This document shows, one piece after another, positions 7,288-9,213 of a stretch of 9,213 nt of DNA. The position numbers and the translations under genes were made by a program. Each line of letters begins with the position of its first letter. Position 1 is the first letter of the stretch. Origin of the DNA: Planctomycetaceae bacterium (GTDB taxonomy: Bacteria; Planctomycetota; Planctomycetia; Pirellulales; Pirellulaceae); the NCBI GenBank assembly GCA_002862265.1, contig PKCQ01000311.1, forward strand, positions 1 through 9,213, written 5' to 3'. Below the pieces are notes generated by a model. The model did not search any database. It was not told the origin of the DNA and saw only the letters and a program-made list of their open reading frames with translations.

Positions 7288-8553
7288 TCAACTGTCGGCT
7301 TCTTCGGCTTCGAATTCATCCTCCTCATCGTCGTCCTCGTCTTGCTGCGGTTCTTGGGTGGGCTCTGGAGCTAGAGCTCGGCTGTACCGACAAAACACGA
7401 TGGCGAGTGGTGCGGTGGCTAGCGCTCCTAGGGTGTAAGTGACAATGGGCGCAGCAACGTCTGGTAGATAGACGTGCAGCGAGTAGATTGGTTTCCAAAA
7501 CGCCCGGAATACCAAAAGCCCAAGCCAGACCCAAACGGTGAGATCTGCCATCCAAGCCACTGCAGCAAATCTTCGCAAGCATCGTAGAGCGATGATCGCA
7601 CACAGCAACAAGACAAAGGTTAGTGGGACGACCGACTGCCATCCCGTCAGTGCTCCGGCTACGGCCAGGGCGCCAACGAACTGACGTGCACCGGAAGTTT
7701 CTCGATCAGAGCTCATTAAGCTACGGTCAAATCCGGGGTAGAGCAGAGGAGCCAGCAAACGAGCCATGGCGATGCCAGCGACGCAACCGCACAGCACAGT
7801 CGCTAGTGCATCCAGGCGTACATCGACCCCTTCAGGAAGGAATTTGCGCCAACGAATGATCTGGCTTTGTGGTATCGCGATCGCGGCGACAATAATTGCA
7901 AGTAGGCACCAGAGATAAAGTCCTAACGGCACCTTTTGTTTGCGCACCGCAATGAGAGCAGCGACGATCAGTCCACCGAGCGCAAAAGCGTGGATGATCA
8001 TTCTGACCACCAACTCGGTAGAGACAGTGACACGTGCCAATGCGCTTGCTCCGAAGGGTAGACCAGCCACTCCGGGAAGATTGCGTCCGCCAGAATAGAA
8101 CTCAGAGTAATAAAGGATCGAAAAGACGATTGCGACTGCTATTTCGATAACTACGTATCTTGCCGGAATGAGCAAGCGACAAGTGCGGCATCGTCCACGG
8201 AGCTTGAACCAGCTCAGTATTGGGACATTGTCGCTTCGCGAGATGGTCGTACAGCAGTAGGGACACTGCGAGTTGCCGCCAATTCCTCGCCCTTGCGGCA
8301 AGCGAAATGCGACCACGTTCAGAAAGCTTCCGATCGACGCGCCGACTGCGAAGAACCAGCAAGCGACCGTTACGTCGAGCAAAGCGGACACAACTGCGGA
8401 GTGCCAATCGACCAACTCGCCGAACTTCGCAAACGTAGATGCGCCGATCAGCATTTGGACAAACATATATAGTGCAACACCACTCAGTATCGATAGCCAA
8501 GCGATGCGATAGGGCCAGTTCGGGCGCCTTCTGGGGCTTCTGCGTTTGCTCAT
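7288..8553 (-). CDS. Prepilin-peptidase-like membrane protein lacking the catalytic aspartates
   Basis: Family relatives (A24, PilD/GspO type) cleave and N-methylate type IV prepilins and type II secretion pseudopilins in the inner membrane. The 421-residue product has a basic N-terminus (SKRRSPRRR) and then hydrophobic helices. The N-terminal domain is well conserved: GASIGSFLNVVAFRLP (71-86), CPYC (97-100), a WFKLRGRCRTC block ending at Cys125, and IPARYVVIE (129-137). The peptidase half is not. Where the family has IDLxxxxxPD, residues 201-210 read IAVRKQKVPL, replacing both aspartates. No GxGD motif occurs before GALTGW (300-305), where the region reads SDRETSGARQF (282-292). The C-terminus is very acidic (a Glu/Asp-rich tail from about 397). 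I chose ATG 8553; an in-frame TTG at 8574 would add seven residues, and no Shine-Dalgarno sequence favours either. It stands alone, with no pilin or secretion genes nearby. It may act as a methyltransferase-like, scaffold or unrelated membrane protein. Confidence 0.85.
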   Translation of the reverse strand: MSKRRSPRRRPNWPYRIAWLSILSGVALYMFVQMLIGASTFAKFGELVDWHSAVVSALLDVTVACWFFAVGASIGSFLNVVAFRLPQGRGIGGNSQCPYCCTTISRSDNVPILSWFKLRGRCRTCRLLIPARYVVIEIAVAIVFSILYYSEFYSGGRNLPGVAGLPFGASALARVTVSTELVVRMIIHAFALGGLIVAALIAVRKQKVPLGLYLWCLLAIIVAAIAIPQSQIIRWRKFLPEGVDVRLDALATVLCGCVAGIAMARLLAPLLYPGFDRSLMSSDRETSGARQFVGALAVAGALTGWQSVVPLTFVLLLCAIIALRCLRRFAAVAWMADLTVWVWLGLLVFRAFWKPIYSLHVYLPDVAAPIVTYTLGALATAPLAIVFCRYSRALAPEPTQEPQQDEDDDEEDEFEAEEADS

Positions 8554-8602
8554 CCGTTGCAGTTGAAGCGTCAAGCGACAAACTCGTGCTGCCGCAGTTT
8601 AG

Positions 8603-8629
8603 TTAAGTCGGGAAGCAAATCAGTATAAC
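8603..8629 (+). promoter_or_regulatory. Tentative promoter for the photolyase gene
   Basis: TATAAC at 8624-8629 resembles a -10 box. TTAAGT at 8603-8608 is a poor -35 match at a 15-bp spacing. It lies in the 140-bp divergent region (8554-8693), which must hold starts for both flanking genes. The call rests only on consensus similarity. Confidence 0.25.
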
Positions 8630-8693
8630 TAATTCTCGATTTTTGCTTAGACAGGCAGCTGTGTGAGAGTTCAGATAAAAGAGGCGAGAAGAG

Positions 8694-9213
8694 ATGGAAA
8701 CTGACGTTCCAAGAATACGAATTCGATCATCCAACGAGAAGCCTGTCTCCGTGGATCGCGATTGTGTTGTGTACTGGATGACCGCTTTTCGTCGGACGCG
8801 CTACAACTTTGCGCTGCAGTACGCGATAGATTATGCAAATCATCTCGGCAAGCCACTTGTGATTCTGGAGGCTCTTCGGCTCAGGTATCGTTGGGCCAGT
8901 GATCGATTTCATCGCTTTATCATCGAGGGTATGCGCGACAATCAAGCGGCTTGCGAGAGTCAAGTGGTTCTCTACTATCCTTATGTTGAGTCGCAATTGG
9001 GCGAGGGTTCTGGGCTTGTGGCTTCGCTGGCCGAGCGGGCTTGTGTGATGGTCACCGATGACTTTCCGTGTTTTTTCCACCCGCGAATGATTCGAGCAGT
9101 GGCAAAGAAGCTCCCGGCTCGCTTGGAATTAGTAGACTCGAACTGCTTGATGCCGCTCGCACATGCAGAACGCACTTTCACGGTGGCGCATTCTTATAGA
9201 CGTTGGATGCAAA
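8694..9213 (+). CDS. DNA photolyase, class II-like, N-terminal part; gene continues past the right edge
   Basis: Photolyases use blue light, FAD and often an antenna pigment to reverse UV-induced pyrimidine dimers in DNA. The 173 codons in the window cover the N-terminal alpha/beta domain. The first strand and helix read CVVYWMTAFRRTRYNFAL (24-41), followed by GKPLVILEALRLRYRWASDR (52-71). Next come FHRFIIEGM (72-80), VLYYPYVE (92-99) and VTDDFPCFFHPRM (120-132). A helix RAVAKKLPARLELVDSN follows at 134-150. The WASDR-FHRFI and DDFPCFF phrases are typical of the class II-like group rather than E. coli PhrB. The FAD-binding domain is outside the window, so activity cannot be judged. An in-frame TAA at 8676-8678 makes ATG 8694 the first start, and GAGG at 8681-8684 with AAGAG nearer the start gives a usable ribosome binding site. 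It is transcribed away from the prepilin-peptidase-like gene. Confidence 0.9.
   Translation, partial: METDVPRIRIRSSNEKPVSVDRDCVVYWMTAFRRTRYNFALQYAIDYANHLGKPLVILEALRLRYRWASDRFHRFIIEGMRDNQAACESQVVLYYPYVESQLGEGSGLVASLAERACVMVTDDFPCFFHPRMIRAVAKKLPARLELVDSNCLMPLAHAERTFTVAHSYRRWMQ

Noticed and set aside
8102..8581. 159-codon open frame on the minus strand inside the prepilin-peptidase-like gene
   Set aside because: It overlaps the conserved cysteine domain in another frame, and its translation is arginine-rich and unlike any family.

Overview
The window is bacterial chromosome with moderate GC content and long genes. No integrase, transposase, phage gene, rRNA, tRNA or CRISPR array was found. Three things suggest a member of the Planctomycetota, probably Pirellulales-like: the style of the proteins, several starts without a Shine-Dalgarno sequence, and an AMMECR1/Memo fusion next to a radical SAM gene. 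This placement is an inference from recognised protein style, not from a marker gene.

Layout, left to right. On the minus strand, the 5' two thirds of an RluA-family pseudouridine synthase gene runs off the left edge (1-650). A divergent plus-strand gene (798-1469) encodes an unrecognised single-pass membrane-anchored protein. An intergenic stretch with a 31-bp tandem repeat follows (1615-1683). Next is an AmmeMemoRadiSam locus: a radical SAM gene (amrS, 1754-2841) broken by one frameshift and one in-frame stop, then a 700-residue fusion of AMMECR1 and Memo domains (2917-5019). The stretch between these two fusion domains looks like a second, degenerate AMMECR1 copy. After a 283-bp gap comes a tight two-gene unit: undecaprenyl-diphosphatase UppP (5303-6094) and a DUF368 protein of the PopT undecaprenyl-phosphate translocase family (6112-7158). 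On the minus strand, converging with them, is a prepilin-peptidase-like membrane protein (7288-8553). It keeps the N-terminal CxxC...CxxC domain but has lost the catalytic aspartates of A24 peptidases. Divergent from it, the N-terminal third or so of a DNA photolyase runs off the right edge (8694-9213).

How the genes work together. UppP and PopT form a coherent lipid-carrier recycling pair: UppP dephosphorylates undecaprenyl diphosphate on the outer face of the inner membrane, and PopT returns undecaprenyl phosphate inward. The radical SAM enzyme and the AMMECR1/Memo fusion belong to one conserved system whose reaction I do not know. Here the enzyme gene is disrupted while the partner is intact. 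The most notable items are this asymmetric decay, or assembly error, in amrS; the three-part architecture of its partner; and the apparently peptidase-dead prepilin-peptidase homologue.
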